DNA of 64,000 bases from Oribacterium sinus (GTDB lineage: Bacteria; Bacillota; Clostridia; Lachnospirales; Lachnospiraceae), in contig NZ_JACHHH010000001.1 in NCBI RefSeq assembly GCF_014202695.1, positions 354,739-418,738 of the forward strand. Direction: 5' to 3'. A program made the position numbers and the translations under genes. Positions 17,466-26,007 of this stretch are shown piece after piece (the stretch's first letter is position 1; the number at the start of each line of letters is the position of its first letter). The notes below the pieces were generated by a model. The model was given only the letters and a program-made list of their open reading frames with translations, searched no databases and was not told the DNA's origin.

Positions 17466-17520
17466 CACGAGTATCTCCGGAAAAGTAAGGGATACATTGG
17501 GTTTGTGCAGAGAGGAGCTT

Positions 17521-18042
17521 ATGGCCATTAAAAAAAATGCGGAACTGGAAATTAACGAGCAGATTCGGGACAAAGAAGTAAGAGTCATCGGAGCAGAAGG
17601 AGAGCAGCTGGGGGTTATGTCCATTCAGGAAGCTCAACAAAAGGCGAGAGAAGCGGAGTTGGATCTGATTAAGATTGCAGCAACGGCTCAGCCACCTGTA
17701 GTTCGTATTGCGGATTACGGAAAATATCGTTATGAACTGTTGCGTAAAGAAAAGGAAGCCAGAAAGAACCAGCACACAACAGAACTGAAAGAAATTCGTA
17801 TGACGCCAAACATTGATACCAATGATTTGAATACGAAGCTTTCCGCAGCGAGAAAGTTCTTGGAGAAGGGAAACAAGGTGAAGATTGCCTTACGTTTCAG
17901 AGGAAGAGAAATGTCTCGTATGAATCAGTCCAAGTATATTCTGGATGAGTTCGGAGAGAAGCTTTCCGACATTGCCGTACTGGATAAGGCGGCAAAGGTT
18001 GAAGGTAGAAATATGGCAGTGGTTTTAAGCCCGAAAAAGTAA
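17521..18042 (+). CDS. infC: Translation initiation factor IF-3
   Basis: Binds the 30S subunit, prevents premature 50S joining and proofreads the start codon. The N-domain reads [17 protein letters not shown] and [17 protein letters not shown], the linker [11 protein letters not shown], and the C-domain [18 protein letters not shown] and [13 protein letters not shown], all canonical. An open frame extends to 17401, but that region is the attenuator leader; ATG 17521 follows GAGAGGAGCTT and yields the standard 173 residues. IF-3 genes often use rare AUU starts, but here ATG is used. First gene of the infC-rpmI-rplT operon. Confidence 0.95.
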   Translation: MAIKKNAELEINEQIRDKEVRVIGAEGEQLGVMSIQEAQQKAREAELDLIKIAATAQPPVVRIADYGKYRYELLRKEKEARKNQHTTELKEIRMTPNIDTNDLNTKLSAARKFLEKGNKVKIALRFRGREMSRMNQSKYILDEFGEKLSDIAVLDKAAKVEGRNMAVVLSPKK

Positions 18043-18059
18043 ATTCACAGGAGGCAAAT

Positions 18060-18263
18060 ATGGCAAAGTTAAAGCTAAAAACGAAGAGAGCAGCAGCAAA
18101 GCGTTTCAAGCTCACCGGTACAGGAAAGTTAGTTAGAAACAAGGCAAACAAATCTCACATCCTTACCAAGAAGACCACAAAGAGAAAGAGAACTTTGAGA
18201 AAAGATACTGTGGTTGACCACACTAACGAGAAGGTAATGAAGAAGATTCTTCCTTATCTGTAA
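18060..18263 (+). CDS. rpmI: 50S ribosomal protein L35
   Basis: 67 residues, strongly basic, beginning [20 protein letters not shown] and containing [18 protein letters not shown], the L35 signature. It lies 17 bases after infC with CAGGAGG as ribosome binding site. Confidence 0.96.
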   Translation: MAKLKLKTKRAAAKRFKLTGTGKLVRNKANKSHILTKKTTKRKRTLRKDTVVDHTNEKVMKKILPYL

Positions 18264-18291
18264 TAGGCTAAGGGAATGATAGGAGGATAAG

Positions 18292-18645
18292 ATGAGAATT
18301 AAAGGCGGAGTGAACGCAAAGAAGAAACACAATAGAGTTTTAAAGTTAGCTAAGGGATATAGAGGCGCCAGATCCAAGCAGTACAGAGTGGCTAAGCAGA
18401 GCGTTATGCGTGCTCTTACCGAGTCCTATAAGGGACGTAAGGAGAGAAAGAGACAGTTCAGACAGCTCTGGATTGCCAGAATCAATGCAGCTGCAAGATT
18501 AAACGGTCTTTCTTACTCCAAATTGATGTTCGGATTAAAGTCCGCAGGCATCGATATGAACAGAAAGATGTTATCCGAAGTAGCTATTGCAGATCCGGAT
18601 GGATTCAAGGCTCTTTGCGATGCAGCTAAGGCTAAGTTAGCTTAA
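18292..18645 (+). CDS. rplT: 50S ribosomal protein L20
   Basis: A 117-residue basic protein that binds 23S rRNA early in 50S assembly and, in Firmicutes, represses its own operon by binding the leader. The motifs [27 protein letters not shown] and [21 protein letters not shown] (quoted in part from a continuous conserved region) are diagnostic, followed by [21 protein letters not shown] 18292 follows ATAGGAGGATAAG. It is the last gene of the operon, with a strong terminator behind it. Confidence 0.96.
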   Translation: MRIKGGVNAKKKHNRVLKLAKGYRGARSKQYRVAKQSVMRALTESYKGRKERKRQFRQLWIARINAAARLNGLSYSKLMFGLKSAGIDMNRKMLSEVAIADPDGFKALCDAAKAKLA

Positions 18646-18677
18646 GAAAAAATATCGAATTAGCGATAGAAAAATAG

Positions 18678-18725
18678 ATACCGTTTCGACATGGGGAGTA
18701 AGCTGAGTCGGAGCGGTATTTTTTT
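18678..18725 (+). terminator. Terminator of the infC operon
   Basis: Stem ATACCG / CGGTAT (18678-18683 and 18714-18719), extended inside by CGAC / GTCG, followed by seven or more T residues. Confidence 0.8.
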
Positions 18726-18847
18726 GTATCATTAAACCATTGGTGAGATCTTTGTTGATGAAAGCAGGTACTCTCCGGCAAGCCAATAAATTATCAGAAA
18801 AGCTTATAAATGACTTTTATTTATATGATATTAAAATGCCAATTTCC

Positions 18848-18875
18848 TTGTACTTATTTATAGAAATGCTATACT
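18848..18875 (+). promoter_or_regulatory. Candidate promoter of the first rhodanese operon
   Basis: TTGTAC (18848-18853), 16-base spacer ending in ATGC, TATACT (18870-18875) with an extended -10 TG. The rest of the 270-base gap between rplT and this gene holds only the rplT terminator and AT-rich sequence. Confidence 0.55.
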
Positions 18876-18915
18876 CCAATAGTCGCTATCATGTTGACTT
18901 GAAGGAGTAGAACAA

Positions 18916-20040
18916 ATGAAAAAGAATCTTATGAGACTGGTACTTTGCGGTTCCATGCTGTCCGTATTGGCAGCTTGCGGAAACAAAGCTGCAGACACGA
19001 AGACAAGCGCAGCGCAGGAGAGCGTAAAGGAAAGCGAGAAGCAGAGCGAAAAAGCTTCTGAAGCAGCTTCCGAGAAGGCGGAAGAGAAGAAGGAAGAGGC
19101 GAAGGATTTAGCGGAAGTAAAGACCGAAACCGTTTATGTTGGTCCTGAGTATGTGAAAGAATTAATGGATTCCGGAAAGGATGTAGTGGTTTTGGAAGCT
19201 GCCTGGGGTAAGGTAGAGCAGGATGAAGCCTATAACAAGGCACATATTCCCGGAGCCTTTCATGTTAATACGGATGATATTGAGGAGGATGAGACCTGGA
19301 ATTTCCGGACTCCGGAAGAAATCGGAAAGCTTTTAAAGTCCTATGGCATTACGAAGGATACCAAGGTGGTATGCTATGGAAACAGCCCTGAAAATGCGGC
19401 GGATGATCGCCTGGCTACAGTTCTTCTTTGGGCCGGTGTAGAGGATGTAAAGAACTTAAGCGGCGGAATTGATGCCTGGATCAAGGCGGGATATGAGACG
19501 GAAACGAAGGTTAACCAGCCTGTAGCTACCGATAAGGATTTCGGCGTAAAGATTCCTGCACATCCGGAATATATTTTAAGCATCGATGAAGTGAAGGAAA
19601 AGCAAAAGGATGATCCGAAGTTCAAGCTGGTAAGTATTCGTTCCAAGGATGAGTTCTTAGGAAAGACCTCCGGCTACTCCTATATTGACCGTGCAGGAGA
19701 GCCCTTAGGCGCAGTTTGGGGACATGATACGGATGACGGTTCCTACAACAATCCGGATGGCAGCATCGTTTCCTTAGATAAGCTGGAGTCTTATTTAGGA
19801 GAAAGCGGTGTTTCCTTAGAGAAAAATGATGTGGCATTCTACTGCGGAACCGGTTGGAGAGCTTCCGTGCCCTTCCTGATTGCTCATGAAAATGGTTATA
19901 AGAACGCTTACCTCTATGACGGCGGTTGGTATGTATGGCAGATGGATGGCGAGAACAAGGTTCAGCTGGGCGAGCCGGGAAGCAGCGACTATAAGGAAGT
20001 TTTGGTAAAAGACTTAAGCACAGATAAGGCAAAGAAATAA
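18916..20040 (+). CDS. Rhodanese-domain lipoprotein (thiosulfate sulfurtransferase-like)
   Basis: A 374-residue exported lipoprotein: signal peptide with lipobox LAAC (Cys21), then a Lys/Glu/Ser-rich linker (~25-70) and two rhodanese domains. Domain 1 (~75-195) has Cys153 in VVCYGNSPE; domain 2 (~205-350) has Cys310 in FYCGTGWRAS, an active-site loop that I associate with the E. coli YnjE sulfurtransferase. It should transfer sulfane sulfur (for example from thiosulfate) outside the membrane, though the acceptor is unknown. Its TAA overlaps the next ATG by one base. Together with the YnjBCD-like transporter at 26.9-31.3 kb it recalls the E. coli ynjBCDE neighbourhood. Confidence 0.88.
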   Translation: MKKNLMRLVLCGSMLSVLAACGNKAADTKTSAAQESVKESEKQSEKASEAASEKAEEKKEEAKDLAEVKTETVYVGPEYVKELMDSGKDVVVLEAAWGKVEQDEAYNKAHIPGAFHVNTDDIEEDETWNFRTPEEIGKLLKSYGITKDTKVVCYGNSPENAADDRLATVLLWAGVEDVKNLSGGIDAWIKAGYETETKVNQPVATDKDFGVKIPAHPEYILSIDEVKEKQKDDPKFKLVSIRSKDEFLGKTSGYSYIDRAGEPLGAVWGHDTDDGSYNNPDGSIVSLDKLESYLGESGVSLEKNDVAFYCGTGWRASVPFLIAHENGYKNAYLYDGGWYVWQMDGENKVQLGEPGSSDYKEVLVKDLSTDKAKK

Positions 20041-20522
20041 TGAAAAGAATATTGCTTCAGGGAATTACGGTTTTATCCGGCCTTATCAGTCTCTTAGCCC
20101 TTGTGGGACTGTATATTATCCATTATTTCACGGAAAAGAAGATGGGCATGGCAAGACACATGGTATATTTACGAAGCAAATGGAGGGGACCTCAAATCGG
20201 TCCCCTTTTCTTGCACCAATGGAAGGTGCTGTCGGGAATGATTGTTCTAAGCCTTTTATTTCTTACTTTCACAAAGAAAGCCTTCAGAGGGAAGGAAAAA
20301 AAGAATGGTTTTTCCGAGCTTTTACCTAAGCTTTCATACAAGCTCTTAATACTTTACAGCATTTGCTCCTTCCTCTTTTCCTATGCTTATTTCTTTATCG
20401 CCATGACCCTGAAAATGAGGGAATATGAGCTAAGTATTTTACTTCTACTTATACAAAATACTATGATAGTTTTATGCTATGGAACATATCTGTGGAGGAC
20501 GGTATGGCTAAGAAAAAATTAG
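20040..20522 (+). CDS. Four-helix membrane protein of unknown function
   Basis: 160 residues with four hydrophobic segments at about 5-28, 62-80, 102-123 and 130-151 and basic loops (WRGPQIGP, KKAFRGKEKK). I do not recognise a family. The start codon overlaps the stop of the rhodanese lipoprotein (TAATG) and the 3' end overlaps the TVP38 gene by 19 bases, so it is translationally locked into this operon and likely works with these two proteins, perhaps as a membrane partner of the sulfurtransferase. Confidence 0.7.
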   Translation: MKRILLQGITVLSGLISLLALVGLYIIHYFTEKKMGMARHMVYLRSKWRGPQIGPLFLHQWKVLSGMIVLSLLFLTFTKKAFRGKEKKNGFSELLPKLSYKLLILYSICSFLFSYAYFFIAMTLKMREYELSILLLLIQNTMIVLCYGTYLWRTVWLRKN

Positions 20523-21184
20523 TGGGCTTTTTGATTTTCTTGATCTTAGTGCTCGTCCTTCTTTGGAAGGTACCGGTAAAGGATATTTTTCAGGGAGAAT
20601 TGCTTCGGTATTTACAAAGTCTGGTGGAAGAGAATTTTCTCCTGGCGGCATTGGTCTATGTTTTGCTCTGTGCCTTGGCGGGAGCCTTTTTGGCTCTTCC
20701 GGGTATCAGCTATGCCCTTCTGGCAGGCATGGTTTTTCATGCTTTTTGGGGAACTGTTCTTTGCACTCTGGCAGCCAGTATTTCCGCAGGAATCTCTTTT
20801 CTTATGGGGAGGTATTTCTTGCAGGACAGCATCAAGCCGAAGCTTATGCAAAATCCATACATTGCCAGGTATTTCATGGGAGAGGGAAAAAAGAATCTTC
20901 TTGTACTTTTGTTTATCACAAGAACCATTCCGGTCTTTCCTTTTAATTTACAAAACTATGCCTATGGGATTACGGACATTTCTTTTTCCTTGTACTTTGT
21001 TTGCAGCTTCCTTTTCATGATTCCGGGAACAGCCATGTATACCATTGCCTTCGCCGGCTTGCAGGAAAAGAAAAATCCATGGATTTATTTCTTGACTGCA
21101 GGAGTTTTGTTTTGTCTTTTGATGGGAATGCTGTATTTTTTCAAAAAAAGAGAGAAGGCTATGGGGAAAGAAGAGAAGGCTTAG
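20504..21184 (+). CDS. TVP38/TMEM64 (VTT domain) family membrane protein
   Basis: About 226 residues with several transmembrane helices. The VTT/SNARE-associated domain pattern is seen in LALPGISYALLAGMVFHAFW, GISFLMGRYFLQ, and FITRTIPVFPFNLQNYAYGITDISF, matching the re-entrant-loop motifs of the DedA/TVP38 superfamily (lipid scramblases and putative transporters). The frame is open from 20474, but ATG 20504 follows GAGGACGGT and gives a sensible N-terminus MAKKKLVGFL. TVP38 proteins are often encoded beside rhodanese, arsenosugar or selenium-associated genes, as here. Confidence 0.86.
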   Translation: MAKKKLVGFLIFLILVLVLLWKVPVKDIFQGELLRYLQSLVEENFLLAALVYVLLCALAGAFLALPGISYALLAGMVFHAFWGTVLCTLAASISAGISFLMGRYFLQDSIKPKLMQNPYIARYFMGEGKKNLLVLLFITRTIPVFPFNLQNYAYGITDISFSLYFVCSFLFMIPGTAMYTIAFAGLQEKKNPWIYFLTAGVLFCLLMGMLYFFKKREKAMGKEEKA

Positions 21185-21283
21185 GAAATTTCAGGACTTT
21201 CCCAAGCATTCTCCGAAGCTTTGGCAATGAGTGAGAAACTAAGTTTGAGCACAATTTAACTAGAGTATATTTCAGGGGAGTTT

Positions 21284-22273
21284 ATGGCGGAAAAGAAAAA
21301 ACGGGAAATTCATAAGCGGGTGGAGGAGTGCATTCACTGTAATGCCTGCAAGAGAAAATGTAAGTTTTTAACCAAGTATGATATTTGCATCGGAGATACG
21401 GAGAAGCTAAAGGAACTGGCTTACCATTGCTATCTTTGCGGCGAATGTACCAGAGTCTGCCCTAAGGGGATTGACGGAAGGGAAATTATTCTGGACTTCC
21501 GAAAAGAGCAGGTGAAGGAAGGGAAATATGGATTAAAGCAAAGGGGCTACAGCGGGATTTTGCTGGAGAAGAAAAATTACCTCTTTAAGAACCATAGAAA
21601 AGCGAAAGGTGCAAAGACCGTATTTTTTCCGGGCTGTAATTTTCCGGCCTATTATCCAAAGACCTTGGAGAAACTATTATCTATCTTTGCAAAGGCAGGG
21701 ATTCCCCCTTTCTATGATTGCTGCGGAAAGCCTGTACTGGAGCTGGGATTGGAAGCGGAAGCTAATGCCATTTTCCGTAGACTGAATCAACGCTTTCAGG
21801 ATTTCGGTATTGAGGAGATTGTGCTGGCCTGCCCAAACTGTTACTATCATTTCGGTAAGCAGCTGAATGTAAAGATTACTACAGTTTATGATAAGCTAAA
21901 GGAACTGGGTGTTGGCAAGAAGGTGGAGGGAGAATATAGCTGCTTTTATCCCTGTCCGGATCGGGAGGATAAAGTTTGGATGGAGGGTCTGTCTCACTTT
22001 ATCAGCGGAGAAATTTCTGAAAAGAAGAATCTGCAATGCTGCGGTATGGGAGGATGTGCCTTTGTACAGGAGGCTGAGCTTTCCAAGGAAATGGCAAAAA
22101 GCACCCAGGGAGGGGAGAAGCCTTTAATCAGCTATTGCTCCACCTGTATAGGACAGTTTACGAAGGAAGGAAATTCCGAAGCGGAGCACTTCCTGCCCTT
22201 AATCCTGGAGACAGGAGAAAAGGCGGACTACAGCCATTCCTTCTGGAATCGCTTTAAGCATAAGTTTTATTAA
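21284..22273 (+). CDS. Fe-S oxidoreductase with two 4Fe-4S motifs and CCG domains
   Basis: 329 residues. The N-terminus has two ferredoxin-type motifs: Cys16, 19, 22, 26 (CIHCNACKRKC) and Cys49, 52, 55, 59 (CYLCGECTRVCP). Two cysteine-rich CCG-type domains follow: FFPGCNFPAYYPKT with YDCCGKPVLELG and ACPNCYYHF, then CFYPCPDR with QCCGMGGCAF and CSTCIGQF. This is the architecture of HdrD/GlpC/LutA-like electron-transfer subunits. The partner enzyme is not evident nearby; location between TVP38 and the DUF2064 fusion suggests a redox step in the same sulfur/metalloid pathway. Start ATG 21284 follows CAGGGGAGTTT. Confidence 0.85.
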   Translation: MAEKKKREIHKRVEECIHCNACKRKCKFLTKYDICIGDTEKLKELAYHCYLCGECTRVCPKGIDGREIILDFRKEQVKEGKYGLKQRGYSGILLEKKNYLFKNHRKAKGAKTVFFPGCNFPAYYPKTLEKLLSIFAKAGIPPFYDCCGKPVLELGLEAEANAIFRRLNQRFQDFGIEEIVLACPNCYYHFGKQLNVKITTVYDKLKELGVGKKVEGEYSCFYPCPDREDKVWMEGLSHFISGEISEKKNLQCCGMGGCAFVQEAELSKEMAKSTQGGEKPLISYCSTCIGQFTKEGNSEAEHFLPLILETGEKADYSHSFWNRFKHKFY

Positions 22274-22284
22274 GAGGAGGGGAA

Positions 22285-23856
22285 ATGGAAGCTGCCCATG
22301 GTCTGTTTCATCGAAAAAAGTGCTGTAAGCTTACGAGGCAAAGTGAAAAGTTAAGACATACTGAAAAGGTAAGAGAAAGCAAAATCGAAAGACAAAACGA
22401 CAAAGATCAACAAAGTCTGCTTCTCTTTACCAGACTTCCTATCTTAGGAAAAACCAAAACCAGGCTGGTTCCTCATATCGGAGAGGAAGGAGCCCTGCAA
22501 GTTCATTGGGCTATTCTTAAGGACTTTTCCGCAATATGGAAGAAGCTGGAAAGAAAGGGAAAAGCTGTTTCCCTGCTGGTGTTTTATGATCTGCCTAAGG
22601 GCATTGCTAAGGAACAGTGGGAAATAGCTTTAGACTGCTTAAAATCCCTATTTACCAAGGCTTCCTTTCAAAGACAGGAGGGGAAGGACATTTTCGAGAA
22701 GATGGAAAATGCCTTTCGCTATAGCTTTTCTAAGGGCAGTTCCTTTTCCTATTTGGTGGGGGCGGATATCCCCTTTATGGAAGCGGAACATTTTCAACGC
22801 GTTTTTGCTTTAGGAAGGAAGGGAAGACAGGTCTTAGGAGCTAGTCTTGATGATGGCTATTACGGGATTGGCTTACAAAGAAGAATAGAGCCGGAGCTGC
22901 TTCATAAGTGTTTCTCTTATGAAGCGATAAAGGAAAATAGAATTATACTGGCAGCTGCCTCCCTTCGGAATGGCCGGTCTATGCCGGGGGGCAGAACTAT
23001 AAGATCTGTCCAAAAGGAAAGCCCCTTTTCCTATACCAGGAAAATCCTGGAGAAGTCTTCCATTCCCCTTAGCCTTTTGGAAAAAAAGAGGGATGTGGAT
23101 GATGGAGCAGACCTGAATGCCTATAGAAGCATGCTTCCCTATGATAAGGGGCTTCGCCAATCCTCCTTCGGAGAGGCTCTTACGGAAAATGCGAAAATCT
23201 CCCTCATTATCCCCTGCTACAAGGAAGGAAAGCTGCTTAGAAGAATGGAACGGCAGCTTCGACCCTATAAAAAAGACTTGGAAATCCTCTTTGTAGACGG
23301 AGGAGAAAATCATTTTTCCGGAGAGTATAGGGTGATTCCCAGTAAGAAGGGAAGAGCTTTACAGATGAATCTTGGTGCGGAAGAGAGCTCCGGAGATATT
23401 CTTTTCTTTTTACATTGTGATTCCATCCTTCCCAAGGACTTCGTGAGAGAAATCCGGGAGGGAATCAAGCATTCCCTAGCCGGTTGTCTAGGGATTCGTT
23501 TTAAAAATCCCTCTCCTTTAATGCGTATTTGCAGCTTTATCAGTAACCATAGAGTGCTGGATAGAAGGGTAATGTTTGGGGATCAGGGCATCTTTGTGGA
23601 TAGGGATTGTTTTTTCGCCATGGGAAAATTCCCGGTCCTTCCTTTAATGGAGGATTATCAGTTTTCCCTGAATCTAAAGAAGCGGGGAATCCTTCCTTAT
23701 TTGGCCAAGAAGCGCATCATTACCAGCGACAGACGCTTTCAGGGGAATTTCCTAAAAAAACTATCTTTGATGTGGAAAATGAACCGGCTTCGGGCAAGGT
23801 ATCGTAAAGGAGAAGATATTGAACAGTTGGCAAAGGAATATAGAGACATTCGCTAA
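22285..23856 (+). CDS. Fusion of DUF2064 (TIGR04282-like) and family-2 glycosyltransferase (TIGR04283-like)
   Basis: 523 residues with two domains normally encoded separately. Residues ~43-260 match the DUF2064/TIGR04282 GT-A-like family (LLLFTRLPILGKTKTRLVP, VGADIPFM, GASLDDGYYGIGL). Residues ~300-500 match the TIGR04283 glycosyltransferase (ISLIIPCYKEGKLLRRM, LFVDGGE, KGRALQMNLGAEESSGDILF, FLHCDSILP, MFGDQGIFVDRDCF, PLMEDYQFSLNLKKRG). These two families are described as radical-SAM/selenodomain- or arsenosugar-associated transferases and usually occur side by side. Here a ~40-residue linker joins them. ATG 22285 follows AGAGGAGGGG. The first ~40 residues are basic and non-conserved-looking. 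Confidence 0.84.
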   Translation: MEAAHGLFHRKKCCKLTRQSEKLRHTEKVRESKIERQNDKDQQSLLLFTRLPILGKTKTRLVPHIGEEGALQVHWAILKDFSAIWKKLERKGKAVSLLVFYDLPKGIAKEQWEIALDCLKSLFTKASFQRQEGKDIFEKMENAFRYSFSKGSSFSYLVGADIPFMEAEHFQRVFALGRKGRQVLGASLDDGYYGIGLQRRIEPELLHKCFSYEAIKENRIILAAASLRNGRSMPGGRTIRSVQKESPFSYTRKILEKSSIPLSLLEKKRDVDDGADLNAYRSMLPYDKGLRQSSFGEALTENAKISLIIPCYKEGKLLRRMERQLRPYKKDLEILFVDGGENHFSGEYRVIPSKKGRALQMNLGAEESSGDILFFLHCDSILPKDFVREIREGIKHSLAGCLGIRFKNPSPLMRICSFISNHRVLDRRVMFGDQGIFVDRDCFFAMGKFPVLPLMEDYQFSLNLKKRGILPYLAKKRIITSDRRFQGNFLKKLSLMWKMNRLRARYRKGEDIEQLAKEYRDIR

Positions 23857-24871
23857 GGCTCCGGAGATTTTAAAGCGTATTGCAGAACCGGCTTATCGGG
23901 AGGCTTTGGCTTTAGGAACAGAAGTACGGGAAGAGTATCATTTTCTGGCCAGGGGAGAGTATAACGAAAATTATGTATTTATCCATCCGGATTCCGGGAA
24001 AAAATATGTGCTTCGGATAAACCATGGCTCTCAAATGCAGCTGGAAAGGCAGATTTCCTACGAAGCCCATGCCCTAAAGCTTTTGGAAGCTAGTGGAAGA
24101 ACGCCTAAGCTTTATTACTGTTCGGAAAAGTCAGGGGAGCCGGGAATTCTTGTGATGGAATTTTTGGAAGGCATTGCCCTTGACTATGCCAAGGACTTAA
24201 AGCTGGGGGCGGAAATCCTTACGGATATTCACGGACTTCCTTACAACAGGGAAGAGGACAGAGGGGAAGACCGGCTGTATTTTGCCAAGGATCCCTTAGT
24301 GGAAATGCTTTCCGAGTCTGCAAGACTGCAAAGGGTATATGAGTTAAGTCCCTTTATAGAGGATTCCGTCTATTCCCGCCTTCATGCCCTTTGGAAGAAG
24401 GGGGTGGAGGAAAAGGAGCGGGGAGAAAAGCTTTTAAGACAGGAGGAGTTTTGCATTATCAATACGGAATTAAACTCCGGAAATTTCCTGATGAACGGGG
24501 AAGGAAAGAAGAACTACTTGGTAGACTGGGAAAAGCCGCTTTACGGCCACTTTGCTCAGGATTTGGGACATTTTCTCAGCCCTACCACTACGTTTTGGAA
24601 GACGGATTACATCCTTTCGGAAAAGGAAATAAAAGATTTCTTAGAGCATTATAAAAAATGCAGAGACATAGAGCTTCCTGCCCTACAGGAGCAAACAGCT
24701 CTTTTTATCTTGTATAACTGCATCCGGGGGCTTTCCTGGTGTGCCATGGCCTATACGGAATACAAGAAGGGAAGAGATTTGCAAAATGAAGATACCTTCC
24801 AAAAAATCAAGGCCTATTTGCAGGATCCCTTCCTGACAAAGGTGGAGGAATGCTGTAAGAAGCTGTTTTAG
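23819..24871 (+). CDS. Aminoglycoside/choline phosphotransferase-like kinase
   Basis: 350 residues with the ABC1/APH/choline-kinase fold: the N-lobe (GEYNENYVFIHPDSGKKYVL, nucleotide-binding loop and Lys), MEFLEGIALDYA hinge, and C-lobe with LVDWEKPLYG (metal-binding Asp). The catalytic loop reads IINTELNSGNF, where relatives have HxDxxxxN; both the His and the Asp are changed (Asn and Glu), so activity may be altered or lost. The start is a TTG at 23819 with AAGGAG 7 bases before it, overlapping the glycosyltransferase fusion by 38 bases. The product of the upstream transferase may be its substrate (inference). Confidence 0.78.
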   Translation: MNSWQRNIETFAKAPEILKRIAEPAYREALALGTEVREEYHFLARGEYNENYVFIHPDSGKKYVLRINHGSQMQLERQISYEAHALKLLEASGRTPKLYYCSEKSGEPGILVMEFLEGIALDYAKDLKLGAEILTDIHGLPYNREEDRGEDRLYFAKDPLVEMLSESARLQRVYELSPFIEDSVYSRLHALWKKGVEEKERGEKLLRQEEFCIINTELNSGNFLMNGEGKKNYLVDWEKPLYGHFAQDLGHFLSPTTTFWKTDYILSEKEIKDFLEHYKKCRDIELPALQEQTALFILYNCIRGLSWCAMAYTEYKKGRDLQNEDTFQKIKAYLQDPFLTKVEECCKKLF

Positions 24872-25003
24872 ATAGCGGATATTCCGATTTCATAGACTGA
24901 CCTGACACTACGAAAATGGAAGAAGAAAACAATCCGGTTTTACAATTCATTTTGGGCTTTACGATATAGAGTTATAAAATAACTAAGACTATGCTATCAG
25001 AAA

Positions 25004-25033
25004 TTACAATATAAAATTTTGTATATCTATGAT
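25004..25033 (+). promoter_or_regulatory. Candidate promoter before the second rhodanese operon
   Basis: TTACAA (25004-25009), 18-base spacer, TATGAT (25028-25033). The 335-base gap 24872-25206 is otherwise AT-rich; it also carries the hexamer CCGGAG twice ~20 bases apart at 25,094-25,120. No RNA gene or further ORF is evident. Confidence 0.42.
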
Positions 25034-25206
25034 AAAATGGCTAAGAAAATCCCCGAGCGGCTTTCCATTTTCACTGTTTTTTATGAAAAATACCGGAGCA
25101 AGCTCTGTTTACCGGAGCATAGTACTTTATTTTTTGTGCAAAAATAAGAAAAGATAGGAAAACACCGGGAATCACAGACAATTACTCATTTTGAGGAGGC
25201 AAAGTA

Positions 25207-26007
25207 ATGAAGAAGAACTTATTTGGATTAGGCGTAGTGTTATTTGCCCTTTCTCTTTCCGCTTGCGGACAGGGAAGCAAGACGGAGACTGCCGCAAAGC
25301 AGGAAACTACAGTAGCGGGAAGTGAAGCGGCAGGAGAGAGCAAGGCTGCCGGGGAAACAACAGCTGCTGCTACAGAGAAGGCTGAAGTTAAGGAGATGAA
25401 GGGGGATGCCCTGGCTAAAATCGTAGCGGACAAGGAGGAGAAGGAAAAGTATCTTGTGATTGATGTTCGCAGTGCGGAAGACTATGCCAAGGGGCATATC
25501 AAATTTGCCCTCAACATGCCTCTCGATACCTTTAAGGATGAAGTATCAAAGATTAAAGATTGGAAGGATAAGGACGTTGTTCTGTACTGCAATTCCGGAA
25601 AGATGTCCGGAGAAGCTGCGGAAATTCTGGTGAATGACGGTTTTACCAAGGTTTATAACGCAGAGGGCGTGAAGAAGCATTCCTACGACTTAACCACCTT
25701 TGGAAATATCAGAGGGGCTGAGCTTATGGAGAAGGCCAAGGATGCTTTGGTGGTAGATGCAAGAGAAGCCAAGGATTTCGAAAAGGAGCATTTTGCTACC
25801 GCTGTAAATGTAAATCCTGAAGATACAAAGACTATTGATGCTATTCTTCCGGATGATAAGAATGCCTTAATTATTACCCATTGCTATTCCGGAAACCGTT
25901 CCGCAAAGGCTGCCGAGTATATCGCAAGCAAGGGTTACACCAATGTTTGGAACTGCTTGGACGGAACCAAGGAAATCACCTATGATTTTTCTAAGGGAGA
26001 CAAGTAA
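25207..26007 (+). CDS. Double-rhodanese lipoprotein
   Basis: 266 residues: signal peptide with lipobox LSAC (Cys19), an Ala/Glu/Thr-rich linker to ~60, and two rhodanese domains. Domain 1 contains VIDVRSAEDYAKGHI and Cys128 in LYCNSGKMSGEA; domain 2 contains VVDAREAKDFEKEHF and Cys226 in THCYSGNRSAKAAEY. Both have a six-residue active-site loop typical of sulfur-transferring rhodaneses. It is the second such lipoprotein within 7 kb and again sits directly before a TVP38 protein, overlapping it by one base (TAATG). GGAGG precedes the ATG. Probably a membrane-tethered extracytoplasmic sulfurtransferase. Confidence 0.88.
   Translation: MKKNLFGLGVVLFALSLSACGQGSKTETAAKQETTVAGSEAAGESKAAGETTAAATEKAEVKEMKGDALAKIVADKEEKEKYLVIDVRSAEDYAKGHIKFALNMPLDTFKDEVSKIKDWKDKDVVLYCNSGKMSGEAAEILVNDGFTKVYNAEGVKKHSYDLTTFGNIRGAELMEKAKDALVVDAREAKDFEKEHFATAVNVNPEDTKTIDAILPDDKNALIITHCYSGNRSAKAAEYIASKGYTNVWNCLDGTKEITYDFSKGDK

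Noticed and set aside
17401-17520. N-terminal extension of IF-3
   Set aside because: The stretch is the attenuator leader with a terminator hairpin; ATG 17521 gives the standard protein.
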